This document shows positions 17,829 through 25,854 of a DNA stretch of 64,000 bases, one piece after another; within the stretch, counting starts at the first letter, position 1; the number at the start of each line of letters is the position of its first letter. This DNA is from Candidatus Roseilinea sp. NK_OTU-006 (lineage in GTDB: Bacteria; Chloroflexota; Anaerolineae; J036; Brachytrichaceae): assembly GCF_012931985.1 (NCBI RefSeq), contig NZ_JAAFGM010000002.1, positions 62,001-126,000 on the forward strand. The letters run 5' to 3'. A program made the translations under genes and the position numbers. The notes below the pieces were generated by a model. It saw only the letters and a program-made list of their open reading frames with translations, had not been told where the DNA came from and did no database searches.

Positions 17829-20189
17829 ATGACTCAGTCCAGACGCTTCGCTCTGCTGGCCGCGCGCGACATCAACAAAGAGACCTTTGTCGAAGCATGG
17901 CCCGACGCCGGCCTGATCGTCGCCGACGGGCCGAACGATCCCCAGCCGTCGTTGACCCTCGTCCCCACCTCTCGCCGAGAGAAAGTAGTGGTGGAGATGG
18001 ATGGCAAACCACGCGCGCAGTTCGATGCGCTCGACACGTTCATCGCCGATCATTTCCTCGACCTGAGCGTCGCCGAGGAGGCCATGGCGACGCCGTCGCT
18101 GCACATCGCGCGCATGCTCGTGGATATCAACGTCTCCGCCGGCGCGGTGCGCCGTCTGGCCCTGGGCTGCACGCCGGCCAAGCTGTGCGAGATCGTGCGC
18201 CACATGAGCGTCCTGGAGATGATGATGGGCCTGGCCAAGACGCGCGTACGTAGGACGCCGGCCAATCAGGCGCACGTCACCAACCGACGCGAGCATCCCG
18301 CCTTGCTGGCCGCCGACGCTGCCGAGGCGGCGTTGCGCGGCTTCGCCGAGATCGAGACCACCGTTGGCATCGCGCGCATGGCGCCGCTGAACGCGTTGTG
18401 CGTGCTGGTCGGCTCACAGACCGGTCGGGGCGGCGTGCTCACCCAGTGCGCCATCGAGGAAAGCATGGGCCTACGGCTGGCGATGAAGGGACTGACCAGT
18501 TACGCCGAGACGCTGAGCGTGTACGGCACAGAACGCAGTTTCGTGGACGGCGACGATACGCCGTGGAGCAAGGCCTTCCTGGCCAGCGCCTATGCCTCGC
18601 GCGGTGTGAAGATTCGCTTCACCAGCGGCACCGGCAGCGAAGCATTGATGGGCAGCAGCGAGGGCAAGAGCATGTTGTATCTGGAGGCGCGCTGCCTATG
18701 CGTGGTGCGCGGCGCCGGCAGCCAAGGCGTCCAGAACGGCTCGATTTCGTGCATCGCGCTGCCGGAGAGCTTGCCGGGCGGGGTGCGCGCGGTGCTGGCC
18801 GAGAACCTGATCGCTGCGATGCTCGGCCTGGAGGTCGCCAGCGGCAACGACGCGTTGGCCAGCCACAGCGCCATTCGCAAAAGCGCCAAACTCATGCTGC
18901 AGTTCATCCCCGGCACGGACTTTATCTTCAGCGGCTACAGCGCTGTGCCGCGCCGCGATAACCTGTTCGGCGGCGGCAACTTCGACGCCGAAGACTTCGA
19001 TGACTACAACGTGCTCCAGCGCGACATGCAGATAGACGGGGGGCTGCGGCCGGTGCGCGAGGCGGAGGTGCTGGCGGTGCGCCGCGAGGCCGCCCGCGCG
19101 GTGCAAGCTGTCTACGCCGAGTTGGGCTTCCCGGAGATCCGCGACGAGGAGGTCGAAGCGGCCGTCGTCGCCCACGGCAGCGATGACATGCCGCCGCGCG
19201 ACATCGTCGCCGACCTGGTCGCTGCCGATCGCTTCCTGGAAGGGCCGCAGGACGTGCGCGATGTGATCGCCGCGCTGCGCCGGCGCGGGTTCGCGCGCAT
19301 CGCCGCCAACTTGGCTGAGATGCTGCGCCAACGCGCATTGGGCGACTACCTGCAACCGGCGGCGATCTTCGTCTCCAGCCACCCCGGGCGCGCAGCAGGC
19401 GATGGGGTAAAGGCGTTCGAAGTGACCGTTGGCGCAAACGATGCGCTCGCTCACCCATCGCCCCCAGACTCCCCATGCCCGACTCCCTCGTTTCGCGTGC
19501 TCAGCGCCCTCACCGATCCGAACGACTATGCCGGCCCGGGCACGGGCTATCGCATGAGCGAGGAGCGGTGGCGCGAAATACAGCGGCTGCCGCAGGCCCG
19601 GTCGCCGCGTGACTTCATCGCCGACTGCATCGGCGCGCCGTTAGAAAATCTGCGCGAGATCGGCGAGGCCAAAGCGGGACGTTTCAACGAGGTGATCGTG
19701 TGCGTCGGCCCAGCCTTTGGCGCGGCGCTGACCAAGACGATTAACGGCCTTGACCATGAAGACGTGCTCAAAGCGATCTTCACCGGCGTGGCCAAGGAAG
19801 GCATGACCGCCCGGCTGATCAAGGCCTATCACACCAGCGACTGCGCGCAGCTCGGCTTCACTGCGTCGAGCTACAGCGGCAGCGGCATCGGCATTGGCCT
19901 GCAGAGTCGTGGCACGGCGGTCATCCACAAGCGCGGCATGCCCCGGCTGCACAATCTGGAGCTGTTTTCTTTTTCACCCAGCCTGACGCTCGAGACCTTC
20001 GAGCAAATCGGGCGGAACGCGGCGAAGTATGCGAAGGGCGAAGTGGTCAAGCCCGTGCCGGTGACGGTGGACAATTGGGCGCGCCTGCGCCTGATCGTCA
20101 AGACGGCGTTGATGCACCGCCGCGAAACCGAGGAAGTGCGAGACAAGCCGCCACAGGAGCTGTTCTTCGACTGGGAGCCGGATGTGTGA
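17829..20189 (+). CDS. B12-dependent diol/glycerol dehydratase, fused large and medium subunits
   Basis: This enzyme uses adenosylcobalamin to turn 1,2-propanediol or glycerol into propanal or 3-hydroxypropanal. Residues 1 to about 600 match the large subunit (PduC/DhaB1): DGPNDPQPS, NQAHVTNRREHPA, DGDDTPWSKAFLASAYASRG, MLYLEARCLCVVRGAGSQG and NDYAGPGTGYRMSEERW. From about 610 it matches the medium subunit (PduD/DhaB2): VGPAFGAALTKTINGL, YSGSGIGIGLQSRGTAVIH and ETFEQIGRNAAKYAKGE. The two are separate genes in enteric bacteria. The frame opens at 17712, but 17829 gives the family start and leaves room for the divergent livK promoter. Within the large subunit, before VLSALTDPNDY, an extra stretch of about 33 residues has heptamer-like DNA. 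No reactivase genes (PduG/PduH) or microcompartment genes are near. Confidence 0.93.
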   Translation: MTQSRRFALLAARDINKETFVEAWPDAGLIVADGPNDPQPSLTLVPTSRREKVVVEMDGKPRAQFDALDTFIADHFLDLSVAEEAMATPSLHIARMLVDINVSAGAVRRLALGCTPAKLCEIVRHMSVLEMMMGLAKTRVRRTPANQAHVTNRREHPALLAADAAEAALRGFAEIETTVGIARMAPLNALCVLVGSQTGRGGVLTQCAIEESMGLRLAMKGLTSYAETLSVYGTERSFVDGDDTPWSKAFLASAYASRGVKIRFTSGTGSEALMGSSEGKSMLYLEARCLCVVRGAGSQGVQNGSISCIALPESLPGGVRAVLAENLIAAMLGLEVASGNDALASHSAIRKSAKLMLQFIPGTDFIFSGYSAVPRRDNLFGGGNFDAEDFDDYNVLQRDMQIDGGLRPVREAEVLAVRREAARAVQAVYAELGFPEIRDEEVEAAVVAHGSDDMPPRDIVADLVAADRFLEGPQDVRDVIAALRRRGFARIAANLAEMLRQRALGDYLQPAAIFVSSHPGRAAGDGVKAFEVTVGANDALAHPSPPDSPCPTPSFRVLSALTDPNDYAGPGTGYRMSEERWREIQRLPQARSPRDFIADCIGAPLENLREIGEAKAGRFNEVIVCVGPAFGAALTKTINGLDHEDVLKAIFTGVAKEGMTARLIKAYHTSDCAQLGFTASSYSGSGIGIGLQSRGTAVIHKRGMPRLHNLELFSFSPSLTLETFEQIGRNAAKYAKGEVVKPVPVTVDNWARLRLIVKTALMHRRETEEVRDKPPQELFFDWEPDV
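19399..19490. repeat. Probable heptamer-type insert inside the dehydratase gene
   Basis: Codons here have no counterpart in diol dehydratase large subunits. The DNA begins G-rich and ends C-rich, with arms GCGATGGG (19399-19406) and CCCATCGC (19454-19461), and near-repeats such as ACTCCCC and ACTCCCT seven or fourteen bases apart. The 7-nt phase is less clean than in the other arrays. Confidence 0.45.
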
Positions 20190-20271
20190 GCCGAGCCGAT
20201 GAGCTGGAGCCGAGAAGAGCAAGGCGCGAGGCTTGAAGGCGAAAGATGAAAGACGAACGATGGGCTGACGA
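20188..20271. repeat. Heptamer array 3: 12 purine-rich units at the dehydratase subunit junction
   Basis: Units such as GAGCCGA, GCCGAGA, GGCGCGA, GGCTTGA, AGGCGAA, AGATGAA and AGACGAA follow one another in a constant 7-nt phase. Most end in GA or AA. The array begins on the stop codon of the large/medium gene, covers the gap, and includes the ribosome binding site and first codons of the small-subunit gene. Confidence 0.65.
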
Positions 20272-20557
20272 CTGCCAGATTTCTCCCGACACGCTGCACC
20301 GGCAAGCCAGCGCAGCGCAGGCAGCCGGCTTCACCCAACTGGCCGACAACCTGCGCCGCGCTGCGGAATTGACCGCTGTGCCGAAGGAGGAGCTGCTGCG
20401 CATCTACGAAGCGCTGCGCCCTGGGCGCGCCACCGAGGCCGAGCTGCTCGCCATCGCCGAAGCGCTGGAGCGCGACTACGGCGCGCAACAGACGGCCGCC
20501 TTCATCCGCGAGGCGGCGGCGGAATACGCCAGGCGCCGGCTGTTCCGACCGAAGTGA
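20246..20557 (+). CDS. B12-dependent diol/glycerol dehydratase, small subunit
   Basis: Third subunit (PduE/DhaB3 type) of the dehydratase encoded just upstream. The 103-aa protein has the family's helical core: QASAAQAAGFTQLADNLRRA, then AELTAVPKEELLRIYEALRP, AIAEALERDYGAQQTAAFIR and the EAAAEYARRR end. It lacks the N-terminal ~60 residues of enteric PduE, which target it to microcompartments; this fits the absence of shell genes. The gap to the fused gene is 56 bp and is a heptamer array. A GAAGG lies about 8 nt before the ATG. Confidence 0.88.
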   Translation: MKDERWADDCQISPDTLHRQASAAQAAGFTQLADNLRRAAELTAVPKEELLRIYEALRPGRATEAELLAIAEALERDYGAQQTAAFIREAAAEYARRRLFRPK

Positions 20558-20631
20558 ACATTCTCTGGTCGCGGCTATATCGGGCGGCCGGGCGGCGCCC
20601 GCTGGTGGACTGAGCGGCGCTCGCGCGCCAA

Positions 20632-21216
20632 TCAGGGCTCGCCGCGCGTCGGCGGTGTGTGGGCGACGGCAGCGAAGTCCTGCGGCGGCCAATAGATCAA
20701 CCAGGCGCGACCGACGATCTGCTCGCGTGAGAACGCGCCGAACGAGCGGCTGTCGCCGAGGTCAGCACGATTGTCATTGAGCAGGAAATAGTCATCTGGG
20801 CCAAGACGATATCGCCCTACGGTTGTCGCGCTGAGGTTCAGGCGCTCACGCCCTTCGAGCAAGTAGGGCTCGCGCAGCGGCAACCCGTTCACCGACACCT
20901 GTGCGCCGCGAATGTCGAGCACATCCCCCGGCAAGCCGATCACCCGGTGCAACTGGATGCGAGCAGGGTCAATGCGGTTGCGCACGGCGACGACGTCGCC
21001 GCGCTGTGGCACGGTCAATCGGTAGGGCAGCCGGCTGACCAGCACGCGCTGGCCCGGGCGCAATGTGGGCGTCATGTGCTCATCCCTCACCTCGACGGAG
21101 GTCAAGAAGAAGCTGTAGAGCCACACAACGATGCCGGCGGCGATGAGGATCTCGAGCAAGCTGCGCCCCAGCGGCTGGCCGCGCGGCAAGACTGCCGCAG
21201 CGTCGTCGTCCGTCAT
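20632..21216 (-). CDS. Signal peptidase I homologue (S26) lacking the catalytic Ser and Lys
   Basis: The 194-aa protein has one N-terminal membrane helix (about 22-40) and the S26 fold blocks. Where type I signal peptidases have S-M-x-P-T-L it reads EHMTPTL, so the nucleophile serine is histidine. Where they have R-G-D-V-V-x-x-K it reads RGDVVAVRNR, so the general-base lysine is arginine. The later blocks are intact: HRVIGLPGDVLDI and NDNRADLGDSRSFG. The structure is kept but the Ser-Lys dyad is gone, so it is probably inactive as a standard signal peptidase. The frame is open to 21462, but the family start is the ATG at 21216. It is convergent with the dehydratase and divergent from malQ. 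Confidence 0.8.
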   Translation of the reverse strand: MTDDDAAAVLPRGQPLGRSLLEILIAAGIVVWLYSFFLTSVEVRDEHMTPTLRPGQRVLVSRLPYRLTVPQRGDVVAVRNRIDPARIQLHRVIGLPGDVLDIRGAQVSVNGLPLREPYLLEGRERLNLSATTVGRYRLGPDDYFLLNDNRADLGDSRSFGAFSREQIVGRAWLIYWPPQDFAAVAHTPPTRGEP

Positions 21217-21252
21217 TGCTATCGACGCGTAGGTGGAGCGTTGCACGGTGGG

Positions 21253-21291
21253 ATTGTAGTGCGAAACCGTTGCGACAACCGTGGTTACAAT
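21253..21291. promoter_or_regulatory. Divergent promoter region, signal peptidase homologue / malQ
   Basis: Two TACAAT boxes face away from each other, one on the minus strand (about 21253-21258) and one on the plus strand (about 21286-21291). They would serve the peptidase homologue and malQ. The -35 hexamers are weak. Confidence 0.4.
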
Positions 21292-21333
21292 AGCCGGGCG
21301 TCTCTTTGAAGCGCTGTAGTGATCAGGAGCATC

Positions 21334-22815
21334 ATGGAAAGAGCAAGCGGCATTCTCCTTCATCCCACATCGTTGCCGGGTCGCTTCGGGATCGGCGAAT
21401 TCAACGACGACGCCTATCGCTTCGTTGACGTGTTGGCCGAGATGGGTCAGAAGCTGTGGCAAGTGCTGCCGCTCGGCCCAACGGGTTACGGCGATTCGCC
21501 CTATCAGTGTTTCTCCGCCTTTGCCGGCAATCCGCTGCTCATCAGCTTAGAACACCTGGCGCGCGAGAACGCGCTGGCTTGGGACGATTTGAAGGATGTG
21601 CCGGCCTTCCCGGCCGACCGGGTGGAGTATGGCGATGTCATTGACTACAAGTTTGACCTTCTGCATCGCTCGTATATCCACTTCATGCAATATGCCTCCA
21701 CGCAGCAGCACGAGGCGTTTGAAGCGTTCTGTGCGGCGAACGCCGCCTGGCTGGATGACTATGCGCTGTTCATCGCGCTGAAAGACGCTCACGCCGGCGA
21801 CCCCTGGACGACCTGGCAGGACGACGTCGCTCGCCGCGCGCCCACCGCGCTCGCACGCTCGCGCAACCAACTGGCGAACGCAATACACAAGCAGAAGTAC
21901 TACCAATTCCAGTTCTTCCAGCAATGGGCTGCCCTCAAACGCTACGCCAATGCGAAGGGCATCAAGATCATCGGCGACATTCCCATCTTTGTCGCTTTCG
22001 ACAGCGCGGACGTATGGTCGCACCGCGAGTCTTTTCACCTCGACCAGCGCGGCAACCCGACGGTGATCGCCGGCGTGCCGCCGGACTACTTCAGCCCGAC
22101 CGGCCAGCGTTGGGGCAACCCGCTCTACCGCTGGGAGGTGATGGCGCAGCAGGGTTACACTTGGTGGATCGAGCGCTGCCGCGCGGCGTTTGCCCTGTTC
22201 GACTACGTGCGCATTGACCACTTCCGCGGCTTCGAGTCTTACTGGGAAGTGCCGGCCGACGCGCCAACCGCCGAGAACGGGCGTTGGGTCAAGGGGCCGG
22301 GTAAAGCCCTGTTCCAGGCGATTAAAGCGGCGTTGGGCGATTTGCCTATCATCGCGGAAGACTTGGGCATCATCACGCCAGAAGTCAAAGCGCTGCGCGA
22401 CGCGTTCGGCTTCCCCGGTATGCGCGTGTTGCAGTTTGCCTTCGTCGCCGATGCGTCATCGGAATTCCTGCCGCACAACTACGTGCGCAACACGGTGGCC
22501 TACGCCGGCACCCACGACAACGACACCACGCGGGGCTGGTTCGAGAAACTCGACCCACAGACGCGCCAGCAGGTGTTGGACTACACCGGCACCGACGGCA
22601 GCCAGATCACCTGGGACTTGATCCGCCTGCTGCTCATGTCGGTGGCCGACACGGTCATCCTCACGCTGCAGGACGTGATCGGGCTGGGCAGCGAAGCGCG
22701 CATGAACTTCCCCGGCCGCGCTGAGGGCAACTGGCAGTGGCGTTTCACCTGGGATCAGTTGACCCGCGAGGTGCAGGCGCGCTTGCGCAAGATGACAGCG
22801 ACGTACGGCCGGTAA
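21334..22815 (+). CDS. malQ: 4-alpha-glucanotransferase (amylomaltase, GH77)
   Basis: MalQ moves glucan chains between maltodextrins in glycogen and maltose metabolism. The 493-aa protein has the GH77 blocks: ASGILLHPTSLPG at the start, GDIPIFVAFDSADVW, the nucleophile Asp in VRIDHFRGFESYWEVP, the acid/base Glu in IIAEDLG and the transition-state Asp in GTHDNDT. The in-frame GTG at 21319 is possible, but the ATG at 21334 has AGGAG 6 nt upstream and starts MERASGILLHP as in relatives. No other glycogen gene is adjacent. It faces the downstream amidohydrolase gene. Confidence 0.95.
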   Translation: MERASGILLHPTSLPGRFGIGEFNDDAYRFVDVLAEMGQKLWQVLPLGPTGYGDSPYQCFSAFAGNPLLISLEHLARENALAWDDLKDVPAFPADRVEYGDVIDYKFDLLHRSYIHFMQYASTQQHEAFEAFCAANAAWLDDYALFIALKDAHAGDPWTTWQDDVARRAPTALARSRNQLANAIHKQKYYQFQFFQQWAALKRYANAKGIKIIGDIPIFVAFDSADVWSHRESFHLDQRGNPTVIAGVPPDYFSPTGQRWGNPLYRWEVMAQQGYTWWIERCRAAFALFDYVRIDHFRGFESYWEVPADAPTAENGRWVKGPGKALFQAIKAALGDLPIIAEDLGIITPEVKALRDAFGFPGMRVLQFAFVADASSEFLPHNYVRNTVAYAGTHDNDTTRGWFEKLDPQTRQQVLDYTGTDGSQITWDLIRLLLMSVADTVILTLQDVIGLGSEARMNFPGRAEGNWQWRFTWDQLTREVQARLRKMTATYGR

Positions 22816-22867
22816 GCCGCGGATCACGCGGAGACTGCGCTGAGTTGCCGGGCAACATCGGCAGGTG

Positions 22868-24217
22868 CTACTCAATTCCCGCGCGACGTGCAAGGTGTCG
22901 GGCGCGGTCGCGACACTCGGCGATCAGCGCCGGTTCGTCCACCACAAGCACGCGCTTGCCCTGAATCAGCAGGCGACCATCCACGATGAGGGTATCCACG
23001 TCGCTGCCGCGCGCGTTGTAGACGATGGCAGCGAGCACATCATTGACCGGCTGGATGTGCGCGGCGTCGAAGTCCAGCAGGATCAAATCGGCTGGGTCGC
23101 CTGGGCGCAGCAATGGGCTCGCGGCGGCGCGCGCGCCGGCGACTGTCGCCATCTCGATCACCTGGCGCGGCGGCATGGCGCGCTCGTCCAGCGTGGTCAC
23201 GCGCTGCAGATAAGCGGCCAGCCGCATCATCTCCAGCATGTCCTGGCCGTCGTTGCTGGCCGGGCCATCGGTGCCTAGCGCCACGTTGAGGGTGGGTTGG
23301 CCCAGTCTTTCCTGCGCGCACTTCATGGTCAGGAGCTTCCAGATCGGCGCGACGCCAGAAGCGAGGATCATGTTGGCGGCTGGGCAGTGCGTGACCGTTG
23401 CGCCGTGCTGCGCCAGCAGCGCTATCTCCTGGTCGCTGAGCCACACGCCGTGCACGGCGTGGAAGTCTGCGCCCAGCAGACCGAGCGCGGCGAACCACTC
23501 GACCGGCCGCAGGCCGGTCTCCTCCAGCGTCATCGCCACCTCGGCCCGCGTCTCGTTCATATGGCAGTGGGTGATCGCGCCGTAGCGACGGGCCAGTTCG
23601 GTCGTGCGTTGCAGCGTCTCGGCCGAGCAGCGCCATGGCACGAGCGGCCCGTTGGCGATGCGGATGCGGCCTTCCGCCGCGCCGTGCCATTCGTCGAACA
23701 GACGCCGCAAGTCGGCCAGGATGGCATCGGGCGATTCGGCGTCTGCGCCTCGGTCGGCCCACGCGCGCGCTAACACCAGCCGCGCGCCGAGCCTTTCCGC
23801 TGCCTCCAGCACGACATCGGTGTGGCGTTTGGAGAAAGGGACTTTGTGATGGTCAATGATCGTGGTCGCCCCGCCGCGCATGGCCTCGACCAAACCCAAT
23901 GTGACCGCTAACCGGACATCCTCCGGCGTCATGGCGCCCTGGAGCTTCCAGATGTAGCGCTTCAGCCAATCCAGCAACGCGCGGCCGGCGCTGTAGCCGC
24001 GCATAAAGGTCTGCTCCAAATGGGTGTGCGCGTTGACCAGGCCGGCCAGCAGCACCCGGTGCGTCCCATCGAGGATGCGCTGCGCAGAAGCGACGAGCGC
24101 ATCGGGCGGCGCGCCCTCGCCGATGGCTGCAACGCGTTTGTTCGCGATGAGCACATAGCCGGCCGGCGCGACGCGGTCGGCCAGGACCAGCGTGGCATTG
24201 CGGATGAGCAGCGCCAT
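22868..24217 (-). CDS. Amidohydrolase, TRZ/ATZ / SsnA-like deaminase group
   Basis: A metal-dependent hydrolase of the cyclic amidohydrolase family that includes adenosine, guanine, 5-methylthioadenosine and chlorotriazine deaminases. Visible are LLAGLVNAHTHLEQTF with the H-x-H pair, the third ligand in ITHCHMNETRAE, VHGVWLSDQEI and the catalytic Asp in LGTDGPASNDGQD. The 449-aa chain starts MALLIRNATLVLADR, as in the family. Its ATG shares one base with the stop of the preceding gene (TAATG). It is last in a tight four-gene operon with a pseudouridine-kinase-like PfkB protein, so a nucleoside or base deaminase is the likeliest role, but the substrate is unproven. Confidence 0.85.
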   Translation of the reverse strand: MALLIRNATLVLADRVAPAGYVLIANKRVAAIGEGAPPDALVASAQRILDGTHRVLLAGLVNAHTHLEQTFMRGYSAGRALLDWLKRYIWKLQGAMTPEDVRLAVTLGLVEAMRGGATTIIDHHKVPFSKRHTDVVLEAAERLGARLVLARAWADRGADAESPDAILADLRRLFDEWHGAAEGRIRIANGPLVPWRCSAETLQRTTELARRYGAITHCHMNETRAEVAMTLEETGLRPVEWFAALGLLGADFHAVHGVWLSDQEIALLAQHGATVTHCPAANMILASGVAPIWKLLTMKCAQERLGQPTLNVALGTDGPASNDGQDMLEMMRLAAYLQRVTTLDERAMPPRQVIEMATVAGARAAASPLLRPGDPADLILLDFDAAHIQPVNDVLAAIVYNARGSDVDTLIVDGRLLIQGKRVLVVDEPALIAECRDRARHLARRAGIE

Positions 24218-24891
24218 TAACTCGCGAGCGGGCCGAGCAGGGGGATGAGCAGCGGATAGACCAGCGCGCTCGATGCGGGCACCAGCAGGTTGTCCAGGCC
24301 GGCCGGGCTCACCGCTTCGACGAGGGTGGCGAAGAGCGCCATGAGCAGGGCGGCCGTCAGGGCAACGCCAAACGGTGTGCCGAAGGCCAGCAGGGCACCC
24401 CCGGCGCTGAGGAACGAGCAGCCGAACATGGCAGCCGAGCCTTCGATGCTGCGCTGCGCAAATCGGGCGTAACGCCGCCGGCCGTAGCGCCGGCCGATGA
24501 TCGCGGCAAACGCATCGCCCCATGTCAACGGCATCAGCGCGGCGACCATGAACGGCTTGCTGACGTCGAAGAACAACACGATGATCGCTGCGAAGGCGAT
24601 GGGGAAATACACCGTGCCGAGGTTGGATTTGTCGCCGGTTTCCATCGCGGTAAACAGCGCGCGGCGATACGAGAGGTAGTTCAGCGCAACGAAAACGAGC
24701 GGCGGGGTAATCGCGAACCATTTGTCGCTGAACAGCGCCGCGGTGCCGAAGGCCCACATCCCTACGCCGATGTGCACAACCTTGCGGGTGAACTCGACCG
24801 GCAGCCGGAACACGCGGCGCAGGGCTTCGGCGATCCCAAGCGCCGCAAAGACATAGACGAACGAGATGACGATGGCAAGCCCGTTGTTCAT
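24217..24891 (-). CDS. Phytol/dolichol-kinase-like membrane protein
   Basis: A 224-aa integral membrane protein with about six helices. The motifs EFTRKVVHIGVGMWAFG (about 34-50), KSNLGTVYFPIAFA, TWGDAFAAIIGRRYG and QRSIEGSAAM are those of the CTP-dependent polyprenol kinase group (phytol kinase VTE5, farnesol kinase and dolichol kinase). These phosphorylate isoprenoid alcohols in the membrane. The frame is open to 24948, but the ATG at 24891 starts the first helix. It overlaps the downstream amidohydrolase start by one base and lies 10 bp from the PfkB gene. Phytol recycling would fit a phototrophic relative, but no photosynthesis gene is in the window. Confidence 0.75.
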   Translation of the reverse strand: MNNGLAIVISFVYVFAALGIAEALRRVFRLPVEFTRKVVHIGVGMWAFGTAALFSDKWFAITPPLVFVALNYLSYRRALFTAMETGDKSNLGTVYFPIAFAAIIVLFFDVSKPFMVAALMPLTWGDAFAAIIGRRYGRRRYARFAQRSIEGSAAMFGCSFLSAGGALLAFGTPFGVALTAALLMALFATLVEAVSPAGLDNLLVPASSALVYPLLIPLLGPLAS

Positions 24892-24901
24892 GCGATGTGT
24901 G

Positions 24902-25852
24902 TCAGGGAGATGCCTGGTCGTCCGAATGCGCATCCTCGCCGAAGCCATAGAGGCGATCGAGGCTCAATTCGGGCGCGACTGTTTCGTTGGAGCGCAGCGT
25001 GAGCGCAGCAGCGCGCAGGCCGAGCTGCAGCGTATCGCTCATCGGCAGATCGTTCAGGTAGCCGAAGATCACCACAGCCGTCAGCGCGTCGCCGGCCCCC
25101 GTGGTATCTACGATGTCCACGCGCAACGCGGGGAATTGACCGCTTTCTTCCTCGGTGGCATAGCATGCACCGCGTTCGGCTTGTGTAATCACGGCGACTT
25201 CCACACCCTGGCTCACCAGCCGGCGTGCGGCGTTGAGCGCCTCGATGGGCGTACGAATCGGGTCGCAACGCAGCAACGCCTCGGCCTCGGCGAGGTTGGG
25301 CGTGATGATGTTGATCATCGGCAGGTGCGGTCGCAGGCGGCCGGCCAGCACGCTCGAAGTGGGGTCCACACAGATCGGCTTGCGATACTCGTGCGCGAGG
25401 TGGATCGCCGTCAGCATCGCTGCCTCGCTGAGATTGAGGTCGAGGGCGACGATGTCGCATTCGCGAAAGGCGTCTTTGTGCAGGCGCAGGTAGTCCGGCG
25501 TGATGTGTCGCAGCACGCGCAGATCATCCAACCCGAGGTAGAGGTCGCCGCTTGCGTCAAGCGCAGCCAGGTAGGTGCCGGTCGTCTCGTTCTCGACGAT
25601 CAGCGCACGCGATACGTCCACCCCCACGTCGTCTGCGCTGCTCAGGATATCTTCGCCGGCGTAGTCGTCGCCGACTGCGGTGAGCAACGTGACCGGCGCG
25701 CCGAGTCGCGCCAGGTTCTCGGCGACGTTACGCGCAACGCCACCGAAGCTGGTGCGGATCGCCGATGCGTTCGACGAGGCGAGCACCGGCCGATGCAACA
25801 TCCGCCCTTTGATGTCGAAGTTCGCTGCGCCGATGACCAGAGCGCCTTTCAC
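24902..25852 (-). CDS. PfkB family carbohydrate kinase, pseudouridine-kinase-like
   Basis: A ribokinase-fold sugar or nucleoside kinase of 316 aa. The N-terminal signature GALVIGAANFDIKGRML and the following TSFGGVARNVAENLARLG are closest to the pattern of pseudouridine kinase (PsuK). The C-terminal PfkB signature with the catalytic Asp is VDTTGAGDALTAVV. I use the GTG at 25852, which follows the upstream stop by 2 bp; an ATG further up lies inside the neighbouring gene. The usual partner, pseudouridine-5'-phosphate glycosidase PsuG, is not visible, so another nucleoside is possible. Confidence 0.85.
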   Translation of the reverse strand: MKGALVIGAANFDIKGRMLHRPVLASSNASAIRTSFGGVARNVAENLARLGAPVTLLTAVGDDYAGEDILSSADDVGVDVSRALIVENETTGTYLAALDASGDLYLGLDDLRVLRHITPDYLRLHKDAFRECDIVALDLNLSEAAMLTAIHLAHEYRKPICVDPTSSVLAGRLRPHLPMINIITPNLAEAEALLRCDPIRTPIEALNAARRLVSQGVEVAVITQAERGACYATEEESGQFPALRVDIVDTTGAGDALTAVVIFGYLNDLPMSDTLQLGLRAAALTLRSNETVAPELSLDRLYGFGEDAHSDDQASP

Positions 25853-25854
25853 CG

